Positions 1 through 8,101 of a stretch of DNA of 49,028 nt are shown piece by piece; the stretch's first letter is position 1, and every line of letters starts with the position of its first letter. The notes below the pieces were generated by a model. The model was not told the origin of the DNA. It was given only the letters and a program-made list of their open reading frames with translations, and ran no database searches. This DNA is from Bacteroidales bacterium (GTDB lineage: Bacteria; Bacteroidota; Bacteroidia; Bacteroidales; UBA932), in the NCBI GenBank assembly GCA_017961175.1, contig JAGCXV010000065.1:1-49028 (forward strand), in the 5' to 3' direction. A program made the position numbers and the translations under genes.

Positions 1-956
1 ATATTTCGACCGTCTCCCTCTGTATTGAAACGAAACGATGCTTTGGAGATTCCAGGAAGTGACATTCTAATACTCAGAAAGCTAAACGAATAAAATTCAT
101 ACGTAAGTTCAATGCCGTGGTCTGTACAGTATTTTCTTAATGGTTTGCTTACATGCGTCATGGCAAGGGATTGGCAGTATATGTCTCTTCTTTGGTTCAA
201 CTCTTCTGATAGATTGTAGATCACCGAAATACAGTTACAGAAAGCAGAAACAGAATTAACCTCATATTTAGCAAGAAGTTGAGTTATTGCCAAATCCTTT
301 TTGGACTCTTTTTCACGTTCTCTAAACATTCCGGCAAGATAATCGGCATATTGGATTAAGGCTGACTTGATCTGCTCATCATCGTTTGTTCTGCAAATGT
401 TATTACGAAGCCATGGAAGAATATCGTATCTGAAACTGATTTCTGCAAATCTACCTGTTGTTTGGTCTGAAAAACCAAGGACTTCCAGAGCCTTATCTGT
501 TAAGCTATTTTTAGATATGTTTTTTGTCCCATCAGAGGTTAAGTAGAGGGCAAATATTCTCTCTTTCTTGAAGCCCCTTCCAATACAACTCAACAGGTAA
601 CGCTCCATCTGGTGGTCTTGATCAATTGCATTATATATTTTGTTCTCAATGATAATAGCGTAATCATTACCCTCGATGAGAAGGTCGATTCTATCTCTTT
701 CATTAAAGAAATGTGGTTCTGAACAGGAAATATCATCTGGAATGATAGTTGACACCTTTTTTAACCTTAGAAATTCTTCATAGAAAGGATAATGTCCATC
801 TATCTTGTAATCCATAATCAAACGAAGAATACGAGAGTGGACATTTTCGTTTACATAAACAGCATCAAGTATATTGGCCTGGCTTATGCTATCTTTGAGT
901 TCGCGAACTTTCGCAGCCAGATTTAGGGTTTCTGAATAATTCATTTGTCGATACAT
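1..956 (-). CDS. PD-(D/E)XK nuclease family protein (PDDEXK_4 type), C-terminus cut by window edge
   Basis: The gene reads leftwards off the window, so about 315 N-terminal residues are visible and the C-terminus is missing. Numbered from the ATG at 944, it shows a nuclease core: NERDRIDLLI supplies Asp87, IIIENKI supplies Glu100 and Lys102, and HQMERYL follows. This D...ExK arrangement is typical of the PD-(D/E)XK nuclease superfamily, often found in phage-defence loci. Two in-frame ATGs are possible, at 956 and 944; neither has a clear ribosome binding site, and the longer form is given. It lies 143 bases downstream of two DUF262 genes on the same strand, which suggests but does not prove a shared transcript. 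The target (phage, plasmid or other DNA) is unknown. Confidence 0.85.
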   Translation of the reverse strand, partial: MYRQMNYSETLNLAAKVRELKDSISQANILDAVYVNENVHSRILRLIMDYKIDGHYPFYEEFLRLKKVSTIIPDDISCSEPHFFNERDRIDLLIEGNDYAIIIENKIYNAIDQDHQMERYLLSCIGRGFKKERIFALYLTSDGTKNISKNSLTDKALEVLGFSDQTTGRFAEISFRYDILPWLRNNICRTNDDEQIKSALIQYADYLAGMFREREKESKKDLAITQLLAKYEVNSVSAFCNCISVIYNLSEELNQRRDIYCQSLAMTHVSKPLRKYCTDHGIELTYEFYSFSFLSIRMSLPGISKASFRFNTEGDGRN

Positions 957-963
957 TTTTAAC

Positions 964-977
964 GGCGGTTGATGGTT
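964..977. repeat. Left copy of a 14-bp direct repeat flanking the DUF262 gene pair
   Basis: GGCGGTTGATGGTT here matches GGCGGTTGATTGTT at 4772-4785 in 13 of 14 positions. Both copies have a T5 run just to the left (three extra bases intervene here). The copies sit outside the two DUF262 genes in the same orientation. They could be a cassette boundary, a shared regulatory motif or chance. Confidence 0.4.
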
Positions 978-1042
978 TTTGAGCGTTAAGTTAAGGAATC
1001 TAGATTATGGTACTAGTTATTGTGGTTATTGTTCAATGGCAG

Positions 1043-1057
1043 TTAAAGATTCTTTAA
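1043..1057. repeat. Small palindrome TTAAAGA-T-TCTTTAA
   Basis: A perfect 7-bp inverted repeat with a one-base centre lies in the gap between the larger DUF262 gene and the nuclease gene. It is AT-rich and could be an operator or a chance palindrome; no promoter box was recognised beside it. Confidence 0.25.
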
Positions 1058-1099
1058 TTACCGCAAGGAAGATTTGCTAGCTCAATGAACGGTATCAAG

Positions 1100-3109
1100 T
1101 CACTTATCTTGAATTTCCGCAAATAATAAAGACACCATCTTTTTCTGATGACTCTCTATATCTGGGAATAACCATTCCTGTCCATCGTTTTTTTTGAAAA
1201 GATTGTCTTTGCAAATTTGCATCATAATTCGAAATTTCAAAGAGGCTACACTCACTAGGGCAATCTTACCTGAAGAGTCAAGATAGTGATCAAGTTTAGC
1301 TTTAGGACTCCAGTTCGAACCAGAACTATTTGCTTCACTGCCAATCATAGCGAAATTACCAAAACAGTTTATCTGGTTTTCGTCTATGCCTGCACCGATA
1401 TTGGCCTGCGGATAATAATGCTCCAAAGAGCGACGGGTACGTGAGAAATAGAATTGATCGAATACCTTCAAACCAAAATCAGAGCAGCCTAAATCAGAGA
1501 AAAATTTATTTCGTTCTTCAGAATAACCTTTTTTTAACTCCTTACCAGAGAGATTATCTGCGTATTTTTCCCATATAACAAAATCTATATAGTTGAACAC
1601 AAACAGTGGAATCCCCTTGGATTTATTTGTACCATCCCCAAAAATACTATTGAAGTCCGAGCTCATATTGCGGATTGTTACATTAAGATCTTTGCCTTCG
1701 ATGACGACTTGGTCAAATGCACCAGAGATAGGCGTATTAATCTCGTTCAGCAGTCCTTTGTTCAGGTAAATATCAAAGAAATATTTATTCGCTAATTTTT
1801 TGAGGAATTTGCAATAGTCTGCCAAATCACGGTTCTTAAATAGGTGGTAAATAGAATAGAAAAGGTAATTCTTACGCTGACGAGGTGTGAAGGAAACTTC
1901 AAACATAGACAGAAGTTGCGTCAACTTCTCCTGTAATTTGTTATCTTCAGAGAGGTTTTTGGGATAACTTGATTTCCCTTCCAACTGCCAATGCTGCAAT
2001 TGCCAAGGATTACTCTCTGTTGTATCATCCTCGTTTGAATGGTGTACAATATAGTTATCCAATAGATATTTTGCTTGAAGAAGATTGAAGCAGAACTTTT
2101 TTGCAAAATCGCGGTCAGGCTCTGCTTTATCAAAAGCATTAATTAGTTCCTTGTCATCAAGAATGAACTTTGTTGGCTGGAAACCAGATTCTTCCATTCG
2201 CGTTATTTTGAGCACAATGAGCAAGAAATTTGGGAAGTCAATAATGGGTTGGAATACCTTATTCCTGCCTTCATCTTCTACATTCACATTCTCTTTTGCC
2301 CCTGTATTTATGAATTCTTTCAATTTGCATCTTCTCATTCCTGTCTCTTTAATTTCAGGAAGTGCTTCAAATGATTGCCCATAGAACAAGAAATCATTGA
2401 GGTTTAGCCCAAAAACATTTTTTGCTTCCGGGTACTTCAGTTGAACGTAGGTGTCCATTTCACTGCATGCCTGCCAAATATTGGAGAATTTCGTTCTTTC
2501 TTGGTCATTGAGCAATGCTATCAGTTTTGCCTTGATAATCTCATGTTTCTCCAATTGTTCTCCACGGGAATTCATTACTTCAAAATAATGATTGAGGTCT
2601 ACGTCTCTTGGGACATTGTAATGAATGATATGTACGTTGTTCATTAGGTAGTTGGTGAAAAGCTTTTCTCGTTCGCTCCCCACGATTTCCTTAATTGCTA
2701 AACAAGCATCATGATACCCTCTTACTATTCCAAAATCTTTCTCGTCGTGATTGAAGTCAGGAATCTTGATAATAGTCTTGTTTGACCGTTCACGGGCACG
2801 GTACGTTAATTTATTATTTATATCTGCATTCAATGCCTTCAAGATAAGATACAGAGTTGTCAAGCGTTGTTGCCCATCTATCACCTCATACTTATGATCT
2901 CCTTTATCGAAAGATACGAGAGTTCCTATGAAATATGTGTCTTTGTTCATTTCGCATGCATCCCAAACGTCATGAACAAGTGCCTCTATTTCGTCTTTTC
3001 CCCATGCATAGTTACGCTGATAGATAGGAATTTCGTATATGAATTTTTCCGTACTATTGAAAATATCACTTATTGATAATTCTTGGAGTTGTGGATTACT
3101 TCTGCTCAT
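1100..3109 (-). CDS. DUF262 / GmrSD-type protein with C-terminal HNH-like (DUF1524-like) region
   Basis: This 669-residue protein begins with a DUF262 domain: IPIYQRNYAW around residues 27-36 and the hallmark DGQQRLTT at 78-85. In GmrSD-type enzymes this domain is a ParB/Srx-like NTPase that drives cleavage of modified DNA. Near the C-terminus, SLEHYYPQ with His564, followed by an NCFGNFAMIG stretch, resembles the DUF1524 HNH nuclease pattern (EHxxPQ ... GNL). Sensor and nuclease parts therefore seem to be in one chain. Its start lies 2 bases after the stop of another DUF262 gene, so the two are almost certainly co-transcribed. Activity against modified phage DNA is inferred from the family. 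Base composition is visibly AT-richer than the housekeeping genes to the right. Confidence 0.85.
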   Translation of the reverse strand: MSRSNPQLQELSISDIFNSTEKFIYEIPIYQRNYAWGKDEIEALVHDVWDACEMNKDTYFIGTLVSFDKGDHKYEVIDGQQRLTTLYLILKALNADINNKLTYRARERSNKTIIKIPDFNHDEKDFGIVRGYHDACLAIKEIVGSEREKLFTNYLMNNVHIIHYNVPRDVDLNHYFEVMNSRGEQLEKHEIIKAKLIALLNDQERTKFSNIWQACSEMDTYVQLKYPEAKNVFGLNLNDFLFYGQSFEALPEIKETGMRRCKLKEFINTGAKENVNVEDEGRNKVFQPIIDFPNFLLIVLKITRMEESGFQPTKFILDDKELINAFDKAEPDRDFAKKFCFNLLQAKYLLDNYIVHHSNEDDTTESNPWQLQHWQLEGKSSYPKNLSEDNKLQEKLTQLLSMFEVSFTPRQRKNYLFYSIYHLFKNRDLADYCKFLKKLANKYFFDIYLNKGLLNEINTPISGAFDQVVIEGKDLNVTIRNMSSDFNSIFGDGTNKSKGIPLFVFNYIDFVIWEKYADNLSGKELKKGYSEERNKFFSDLGCSDFGLKVFDQFYFSRTRRSLEHYYPQANIGAGIDENQINCFGNFAMIGSEANSSGSNWSPKAKLDHYLDSSGKIALVSVASLKFRIMMQICKDNLFKKNDGQEWLFPDIESHQKKMVSLLFAEIQDK

Positions 3110-3111
3110 CT

Positions 3112-4638
3112 CTATTTTTCAAAAAAACTGTTTTCAACAAAATAATGGAGGTAGTTGGTATATACGCCATCTTCTTTATTATCAACATCTTCTGTATTCG
3201 CTTTAACAACATATCTTGGTAAGGGCTTGATTAGGTCAGCCAGTTCACTTAATAGTGCTTCGGGAGTACTTGCTTCAGCAATGCTTTTGTACAGATTAAA
3301 CGAGTTAATTATATTCGGATTGCCCATGATATAGTTTTGGGCAGATAACCATCCTAAATTTGAATACTGGGCGCGAAGCGAGTAGGCCCAAACAAAATCC
3401 AGTACCAGGAACTGCTCAAAAAGGTCTAGGTCTTTATTTGTAGGCTTCTCTGGGCAGAATCTGTCGACATAGAGTAGCGCCGCTAAATCAAACAGTTTCC
3501 TTGTGATTCTATTTCCTGTGCCGTTCCGATATTTACGTAAGTCGAGTGTCTGTACGATTACATTGCCGTTGACAAAGTAGCCTACATATTTATCGTTGTT
3601 CTGAATGTCTTTCAAAATGTTGAAATAATGACTGGCATAGTCAAAAAACGGCTTTCCTGCAACTATCGGAGCTTCCAACTGGAATGGATTAAGATTTCTC
3701 ATTCCAGAAACAAAAGGCATGGCTGACATATTTACCATATCTGCATAAGCGTATGCTCCCTTGAAGAATTGCGCATATGGAGAATTATCTCCTTTATTGA
3801 TGCCTTTGAACTTGTCTATATTATGTTCATTTAGTTCCCAGGCTTTATTACCGCGAAGCCATTCTCTCACACGATATAGGTATTCCCCAAACAAGTCTGC
3901 TAGCTCATTTTGGTTCATATCCTCCCAGCGTTTTACGATCTTAACAGTATCATCCACTCCAAGGTCATTCATCTCTCTAAGATGGTAAGCCTTTAGCAAA
4001 TCATGGGGGAAGAGCTTCTTTCCGCGTGCATTCTGAGAGTCAAAGAACTGAAATGCTTCAGAAATATCATTTGTTATAACTACAATGATTTCACACTGAT
4101 TCTCTATAAAGTCGCGTAAATCGGAAACGTTTCGGTCATCAGACAGAACTTCTATTGCTCTGTCTTCAGTAAGTGTATGAGCAACTTCTTTTGTGCGCAT
4201 ATCAGTCATAGCGTCTCTTCTCCTTATGAAGGCGCGATAGTTGTTAGCAACATTCTCACGTGTAAAAGGATTGTCCAAGAAAAACTCGTTTAGGAAATAT
4301 ATGTTTTTTTCTTCCTCCAAGAGAGCCAACAACAGCAAGGCAAATGTTGTGATTCTCTGCTGTCCATCTACGATGTTGTAACTATTATCTTTCTCGTCAT
4401 GATGTAAAATTAGTGTGCCTACACGATACACTTTTTTATTGGCATTTTTCGCTTCAATGATATCGTCAAGTAGCTGAATGGCATTCTTTGCCGTCCATTT
4501 ATATGGACGCTGATAGTTGGGAACTACCAGCTCAACATTCTCTAACACTTTGTCATCACGCATTCGGGGAATTTTTTTCTTCAAAAGAAGATCCCCAATT
4601 GAAGCTATTCCAAGCTGCAATTTTATTTTATCTGCCAT
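3112..4638 (-). CDS. DUF262 domain protein, first gene of the pair
   Basis: This 508-residue protein carries its own DUF262 domain: VVPNYQRPYKW around 38-48 and DGQQRITTFALLLLALL from 91. I see no EHxxPQ HNH signature in its C-terminal half, which ends with the aromatic-rich segment YLHYFVENSFF. It could therefore be a sensor or regulatory partner for the nuclease-bearing DUF262 protein 2 bases downstream. In classical two-gene GmrSD systems only one protein has DUF262, so two complete DUF262 proteins in tandem is a different arrangement. It is the first gene of the unit; its promoter should lie in 4639-4821, where I find only weak partial matches to TAnnTTTG. Confidence 0.85.
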   Translation of the reverse strand: MADKIKLQLGIASIGDLLLKKKIPRMRDDKVLENVELVVPNYQRPYKWTAKNAIQLLDDIIEAKNANKKVYRVGTLILHHDEKDNSYNIVDGQQRITTFALLLLALLEEEKNIYFLNEFFLDNPFTRENVANNYRAFIRRRDAMTDMRTKEVAHTLTEDRAIEVLSDDRNVSDLRDFIENQCEIIVVITNDISEAFQFFDSQNARGKKLFPHDLLKAYHLREMNDLGVDDTVKIVKRWEDMNQNELADLFGEYLYRVREWLRGNKAWELNEHNIDKFKGINKGDNSPYAQFFKGAYAYADMVNMSAMPFVSGMRNLNPFQLEAPIVAGKPFFDYASHYFNILKDIQNNDKYVGYFVNGNVIVQTLDLRKYRNGTGNRITRKLFDLAALLYVDRFCPEKPTNKDLDLFEQFLVLDFVWAYSLRAQYSNLGWLSAQNYIMGNPNIINSFNLYKSIAEASTPEALLSELADLIKPLPRYVVKANTEDVDNKEDGVYTNYLHYFVENSFFEK

Positions 4639-4771
4639 ATTCTTTTGTTTTCTTGAGATTGATTCAATAATTGATTTTTTGGATTTATGGAGACACTAGT
4701 GGATTCATTTATGATTTAAATTGTTATTCAAAAAACAAATATCGCGATTCTTGGTTATAGGTGTTGTTTTT

Positions 4772-4785
4772 GGCGGTTGATTGTT
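4772..4785. repeat. Right copy of the 14-bp direct repeat flanking the DUF262 pair
   Basis: GGCGGTTGATTGTT, matching the copy at 964-977 in 13 of 14 bases and also preceded by a T5 run. It lies in the 183-base gap between the first DUF262 gene and the SanA-like gene, outside the DUF262 pair. Confidence 0.4.
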
Positions 4786-4821
4786 CTTTAAAAACAAAGT
4801 TCTAATCTATCTCTGCAAAAG

Positions 4822-5613
4822 TTAGGCAGAGTCAAGGGGTTGCTTTGTGGTGGAGTCTGGTTTTAACGCGGAGGTTGAATCTATTGCTTTCTTTGTGGAG
4901 TCTCTGGCTATGGTCTTTGTGCTGTCTTGGGCTGAGTTTTTTATTGTTGTGTCTTTCAGGATGATAGTGTCCTGCGGGAAGGTGATTGGGATGGGATCGC
5001 CGAGGAAGTGGGGTTTCTTGCCAAAGAGGATATCAAGGACAGCTTTGGTGCGGGCAAGCTTTTCGCGGAAATACATGCGTATGCGCCAGTATCTGGAGAT
5101 AGTGTTTTTGGCGTTGAAGGCAACGGCGTCAATGCCAAGATGCTGGCAGATGTAGAGAGCCCTCTGGTTGTGGAATTCCTGGGAGATGATGGTGAAGGAG
5201 TTCTGGCCAAAGACCTTCTGGGCGCGGATCATGGAGTCAAAGGTGCGGAAACCGGCATAGTCCAGAAAAATGCGGTCTGCCGGTATGCCTTTGGAGACAA
5301 GGTCCTTCTTCATATACTCAGGCTCGTTGTAGGAGCGGTGGCTGTTGTCTCCGCTGATCAGCACAACCTTGATCTTGCCTGCCTTGTAGAGGTCTACAAC
5401 GGCCTGGATGCGGTGAACATAGTAGATGTTAGGTCTTCCAGTACGGCCGATAGGGTTGGTGCCAAGAAGCAGGCCAACGTCGTTGCAGGGAATGTCGTTG
5501 ACATTGTTGAACAGCTTTCCTCTGGAGCTTTTTTCAACGATGTAACTGCACCAGGCAACTATCGCGATGCCGATGATACAAAGGATGATGAATAATTTGA
5601 AGAGCCTTTTCAT
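4822..5613 (-). CDS. SanA/YdcF-like DUF218 membrane protein with a glycosylation-sequon tail
   Basis: This 263-residue protein has one N-terminal membrane segment (residues about 5-24) and a periplasmic DUF218 domain. Recognisable parts are GLLLGTNP, the VLISGDN stretch and a FIIS-like strand, as in SanA (vancomycin high-temperature exclusion protein), linked to envelope barrier function. The last 50 residues are not part of the family fold. They are a Lys/Ser/Thr-rich tail with seven D(S/T)x sites at Asp215, 221, 230, 238, 245, 253 and 261, each matching the Bacteroides O-glycosylation motif D(S/T)(A/I/L/M/T/V). It starts 50 bases after the peroxiredoxin gene and probably shares its transcript. 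The molecular activity of the family is not settled. Confidence 0.85.
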   Translation of the reverse strand: MKRLFKLFIILCIIGIAIVAWCSYIVEKSSRGKLFNNVNDIPCNDVGLLLGTNPIGRTGRPNIYYVHRIQAVVDLYKAGKIKVVLISGDNSHRSYNEPEYMKKDLVSKGIPADRIFLDYAGFRTFDSMIRAQKVFGQNSFTIISQEFHNQRALYICQHLGIDAVAFNAKNTISRYWRIRMYFREKLARTKAVLDILFGKKPHFLGDPIPITFPQDTIILKDTTIKNSAQDSTKTIARDSTKKAIDSTSALKPDSTTKQPLDSA

Positions 5614-5663
5614 TGCTGCTAAGCGTTCCTTATGTTGTCTTTTGCCTTTTTCTTCAGAGATGA

Positions 5664-6119
5664 CTATTGGTTGAGAATCTGGGCGGCGGCGTTTTTGGTG
5701 TCCACTTTTTCTATGATGCGCTCAAGGATGCCTTTATCGCTGAAGATGAAGGTTCTTCTGAGGGTGCCCATTGTGGTTTTGCCGTACATTTTCTTCTCTC
5801 CCCAGGCTCCGAAGTCCTGAAGCATTTGGGTGGTGGTGTCTGCCAGAAGGGTGAACGGCAGGTCGTACTTGGACTTGAAGCCGGTATGGGACTTTGGACT
5901 GTCCTTGCTCACTCCCACAACGTTGTAGCCGGCCTTGGAGAGGGCGGCGTAGTTGTCTCTGAAACTGCAGGCCTCAGCCGTACAGCCGGATGTGTTGTCC
6001 TTCGGGTAGAAGTATATGATGGTTTTCTTTCCGTTTCCGATAAAGTTTTCTGATTTAACAGTGTTGCCGTCCTGGTCGAGAACCTCGAATGCCGGCATCT
6101 TGTCTCCAATTTTCAACAT
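5664..6119 (-). CDS. bcp: Thioredoxin-dependent thiol peroxidase (Bcp/PrxQ)
   Basis: A 151-residue peroxiredoxin that reduces hydrogen peroxide and organic hydroperoxides with thioredoxin-supplied electrons in the cytoplasm. TSGCTAEACSF carries peroxidatic Cys46 and resolving Cys51, the CxxxxC arrangement of the Bcp/PrxQ group. IGDKMPAFEV near the start and RRTFIFSDKG near the end also fit. An upstream TTG at 6146 would add nine residues, but it overlaps the -7 box TATCTTTG (6144-6151, minus strand), so the ATG at 6119 is preferred and matches the usual family start. The gene diverges from the small membrane-protein gene at 6190 and precedes the SanA-like gene. Confidence 0.93.
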   Translation of the reverse strand: MLKIGDKMPAFEVLDQDGNTVKSENFIGNGKKTIIYFYPKDNTSGCTAEACSFRDNYAALSKAGYNVVGVSKDSPKSHTGFKSKYDLPFTLLADTTTQMLQDFGAWGEKKMYGKTTMGTLRRTFIFSDKGILERIIEKVDTKNAAAQILNQ

Positions 6120-6143
6120 AGCTGCAATAATTTGTTCTATGTT

Positions 6144-6173
6144 CAAAGATAATGCAAAATATTCTTATTTTTG
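6144..6173. promoter_or_regulatory. Divergent pair of Bacteroidetes -7 boxes
   Basis: TATCTTTG on the minus strand (6144-6151, serving bcp) and TATTTTTG on the plus strand (6166-6173, serving the gene at 6190) both match TAnnTTTG exactly and lie back to back. No convincing TTTG at -33 was seen for either, so they rest on the -7 boxes only. Confidence 0.4.
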
Positions 6174-6189
6174 TGAGGGAGGGTTAAGT

Positions 6190-6495
6190 ATGAAGGGTTT
6201 CTTTCTCAAGATCAAGAACTGGCTCCAGAAGCTGTCATTCCGTACCGGACTGATTGTTCTTCTGCTTTGCATTCCGTTCTATATCCTCTCTTTTGCACAG
6301 ATGGCCCTTCCAATCAGCGCCGGGGCAAAAGGAGTGCTCTGGGTGGTGCTGTTCGGCTTGGCGAAGACTTTCCAGTGGGGCGGAATTACGATTCTGGGAG
6401 TGGAAGGCGTAAAACGAGTCAAGGCTTATTTCAGGAAGAAGGGAAAGGGCGCAGAATCTTCTGAAGCAGAAAAAGATACAAGTTATATAGAATGA
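6190..6495 (+). CDS. Small membrane protein with two predicted transmembrane segments
   Basis: A 101-residue protein with hydrophobic segments at about residues 20-41 (LIVLLLCIPFYILSF) and 46-70, and a Lys/Glu-rich C-terminal tail. In size and layout it resembles the 'transporter suffix domain' proteins, but I cannot confirm that. The ATG at 6190 is preferred over the longer upstream reading because that would run through bcp; GAGGGAGGG lies just upstream. It ends one base before the rhodanese/metallo-hydrolase lipoprotein gene, so the two form an operon. Confidence 0.7.
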   Translation: MKGFFLKIKNWLQKLSFRTGLIVLLLCIPFYILSFAQMALPISAGAKGVLWVVLFGLAKTFQWGGITILGVEGVKRVKAYFRKKGKGAESSEAEKDTSYIE

Positions 6496-6496
6496 T

Positions 6497-7543
6497 ATGA
6501 AAATGATTATGAGTTTTTCAATTATCCCGATGCTGATGAGCATTTTCTCTTGCTCAGGAGCGAAGTACATCGATATGGACGTGACCGAGTTCGGTCTGCT
6601 GCTCAAGGAACAGGAGGCGGCTTTGATCGACGTGAGGACAGACAAGGAGTATGCCGAGGGGCATATCGCAGGAGCGGCGAACTTTGATTTCTTCAGCGAC
6701 TCTTTCCTTAGTATGGTGGAGGAGGCCTACCCTAAAGACAGGCCGCTGGCTGTTTACTGCCGTAGCGGAAAGCGCAGTGCTGGTGCCGCAAAGCTGCTTG
6801 CCAAGGCAGGCTATACGGTTTATAACCTGAAAGGCGGTTATCTGGCATGGACTGAGGCCGGTAACCGAGTGACAAAGTATGAGGTGGAAGTTTTCAAGAC
6901 AAAGAACGGCTCTCCTGTTGCGATCTGCCTGATCAAGCACGGGACGCTGGAGATAGAGTATGACGGCCTTACTGTCCACGTGGATCCGGTGGGCGAGTAC
7001 GGAAAACACACAGACTATGCGACCGAATTTCCGAAGGCAGACGTGATACTTGTAACTCACGAGCATCCAGACCATCTGGACGATGCCGCGCTGAAGACTC
7101 TGGAGGGAGAGAATACTGTTCTGATTCTCAACAAGACCAGCGCAGACCGTATAGGAAGGGGAGAGATAATAGCCAATGGCCAGAGCAGGGAGCTTCCTAA
7201 GGGAATAACCCTGGATGCTGTTCCCGCATACAACACGACTCCAGGAAGGGAGATGTTCCATCCGAAAGGCAACGGCAACGGGTATGTGCTCACGATAGAC
7301 GGGCTGAGAATCTACATAGCAGGAGACACGGAAGATGTTCCCGAGATGGCAGACCTGAAGGATATTGACATAGCGTTTCTGCCTGTCAACCAGCCTTATA
7401 CTATGACTGTTGAGCAATGCGTGAATGCCGCCAATATGTTCAAGCCGAAGGTTCTGATACCATATCACTTCAGCAAGACGGAAATGAGCGGCCTGCCGGG
7501 TATGCTCCCGGATATCAAAGTGCTGCTGCGTCAGATGCAATAA
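6497..7543 (+). CDS. Lipoprotein fusing a rhodanese domain to a UlaG-like metallo-beta-lactamase-fold hydrolase
   Basis: A 348-residue protein. The N-terminus is a lipoprotein signal with Cys19 (MSIFSC), predicting an anchored extracytoplasmic protein. Residues about 25-120 form a rhodanese domain: ALIDVRTDKEYAEGHI and the active-site loop YCRSGKRS with Cys88. Residues about 145-345 form a metallo-beta-lactamase fold with the metal motif THEHPDHLD (His188, His190, Asp192, His193), IYIAGDTED and IPYHF, closest in pattern to UlaG-type MBL hydrolases. Known rhodanese-MBL fusions such as persulfide dioxygenases usually have the MBL domain first, so the order here is unusual. A role in sulfur or persulfide chemistry is only an inference; a simple hydrolase is also possible. 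Confidence 0.85.
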   Translation: MKMIMSFSIIPMLMSIFSCSGAKYIDMDVTEFGLLLKEQEAALIDVRTDKEYAEGHIAGAANFDFFSDSFLSMVEEAYPKDRPLAVYCRSGKRSAGAAKLLAKAGYTVYNLKGGYLAWTEAGNRVTKYEVEVFKTKNGSPVAICLIKHGTLEIEYDGLTVHVDPVGEYGKHTDYATEFPKADVILVTHEHPDHLDDAALKTLEGENTVLILNKTSADRIGRGEIIANGQSRELPKGITLDAVPAYNTTPGREMFHPKGNGNGYVLTIDGLRIYIAGDTEDVPEMADLKDIDIAFLPVNQPYTMTVEQCVNAANMFKPKVLIPYHFSKTEMSGLPGMLPDIKVLLRQMQ

Positions 7544-7549
7544 AGCGGG

Positions 7550-8101
7550 TTATTCCTGCTTGTTTTGCTCTTCTTTTTTGTCTGCCGGGGTCTTAGGTTT
7601 CTTGAAGTACTCCCAGATAGCCCAGAAGGTGAGGACGGCCATTGCAGCCACAGCTACGAAGGCGTGGAATGAGGTGCCGTGCTTGAGGCTCATCCATATC
7701 ATGAAGTAGTTGAAAACAAACAAGATGGCCCCGCCAAGCAGGAGCACCAGAACTGCGGACGGGATGTTCTTCTTGTCCTGGATTTGGACCTTCTTCTTCC
7801 TGACAAGACGGAAGAGGGAAATGGCAGGAAAGAGGGCTATCAGCAGAGAAAAGATGAAAGCAATCTGTCTTCTCAGCTTGTCCTGAGCTTCAGTCTCGGC
7901 GCTTTGCTGTAAAACCTTGTCCATCTCTGCCTGCATCTTCTGGAAAAGCTGGTTGGTGTCAGCTCCGTACATCTTCAGAAGGTCCTCTTCAGTCAAAGGC
8001 GTGTTCTGGAGAATGGAGTCAATGCCGGAACTGGTTTGCGCTGTGGCAGGCACTGCAGCAAGGAGCAGGCCAAGAATGGATATGGCTATAAACTTTTTCA
8101 T
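7550..8101 (-). CDS. Secreted-signal membrane protein of unknown function
   Basis: A 183-residue protein with a signal peptide ending near VPATAQ (residue 22), a polar coiled region (about 25-80) rich in Gln/Glu, then three membrane segments at about 83-98, 113-133 and 143-165 and a Lys-rich cytoplasmic tail. I do not recognise the family. Its ATG overlaps the carbonic anhydrase stop (ATGA, 8098-8101), implying translational coupling as the last gene of the antiporter-carbonic anhydrase unit. It converges on the rhodanese fusion gene with six bases between stops. Confidence 0.75.
   Translation of the reverse strand: MKKFIAISILGLLLAAVPATAQTSSGIDSILQNTPLTEEDLLKMYGADTNQLFQKMQAEMDKVLQQSAETEAQDKLRRQIAFIFSLLIALFPAISLFRLVRKKKVQIQDKKNIPSAVLVLLLGGAILFVFNYFMIWMSLKHGTSFHAFVAVAAMAVLTFWAIWEYFKKPKTPADKKEEQNKQE

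Noticed and set aside
4639-4771. GATATTTG and similar as the promoter of the DUF262 pair
   Set aside because: Only 7 of 8 bases match TAnnTTTG and no TTTG lies at the right distance, so no promoter is called.
6554-7540. Minus-strand open frame of 328 codons opposite the rhodanese-metallo-hydrolase gene
   Set aside because: The plus-strand frame has intact rhodanese and metal motifs; the antisense frame shows no recognisable protein.
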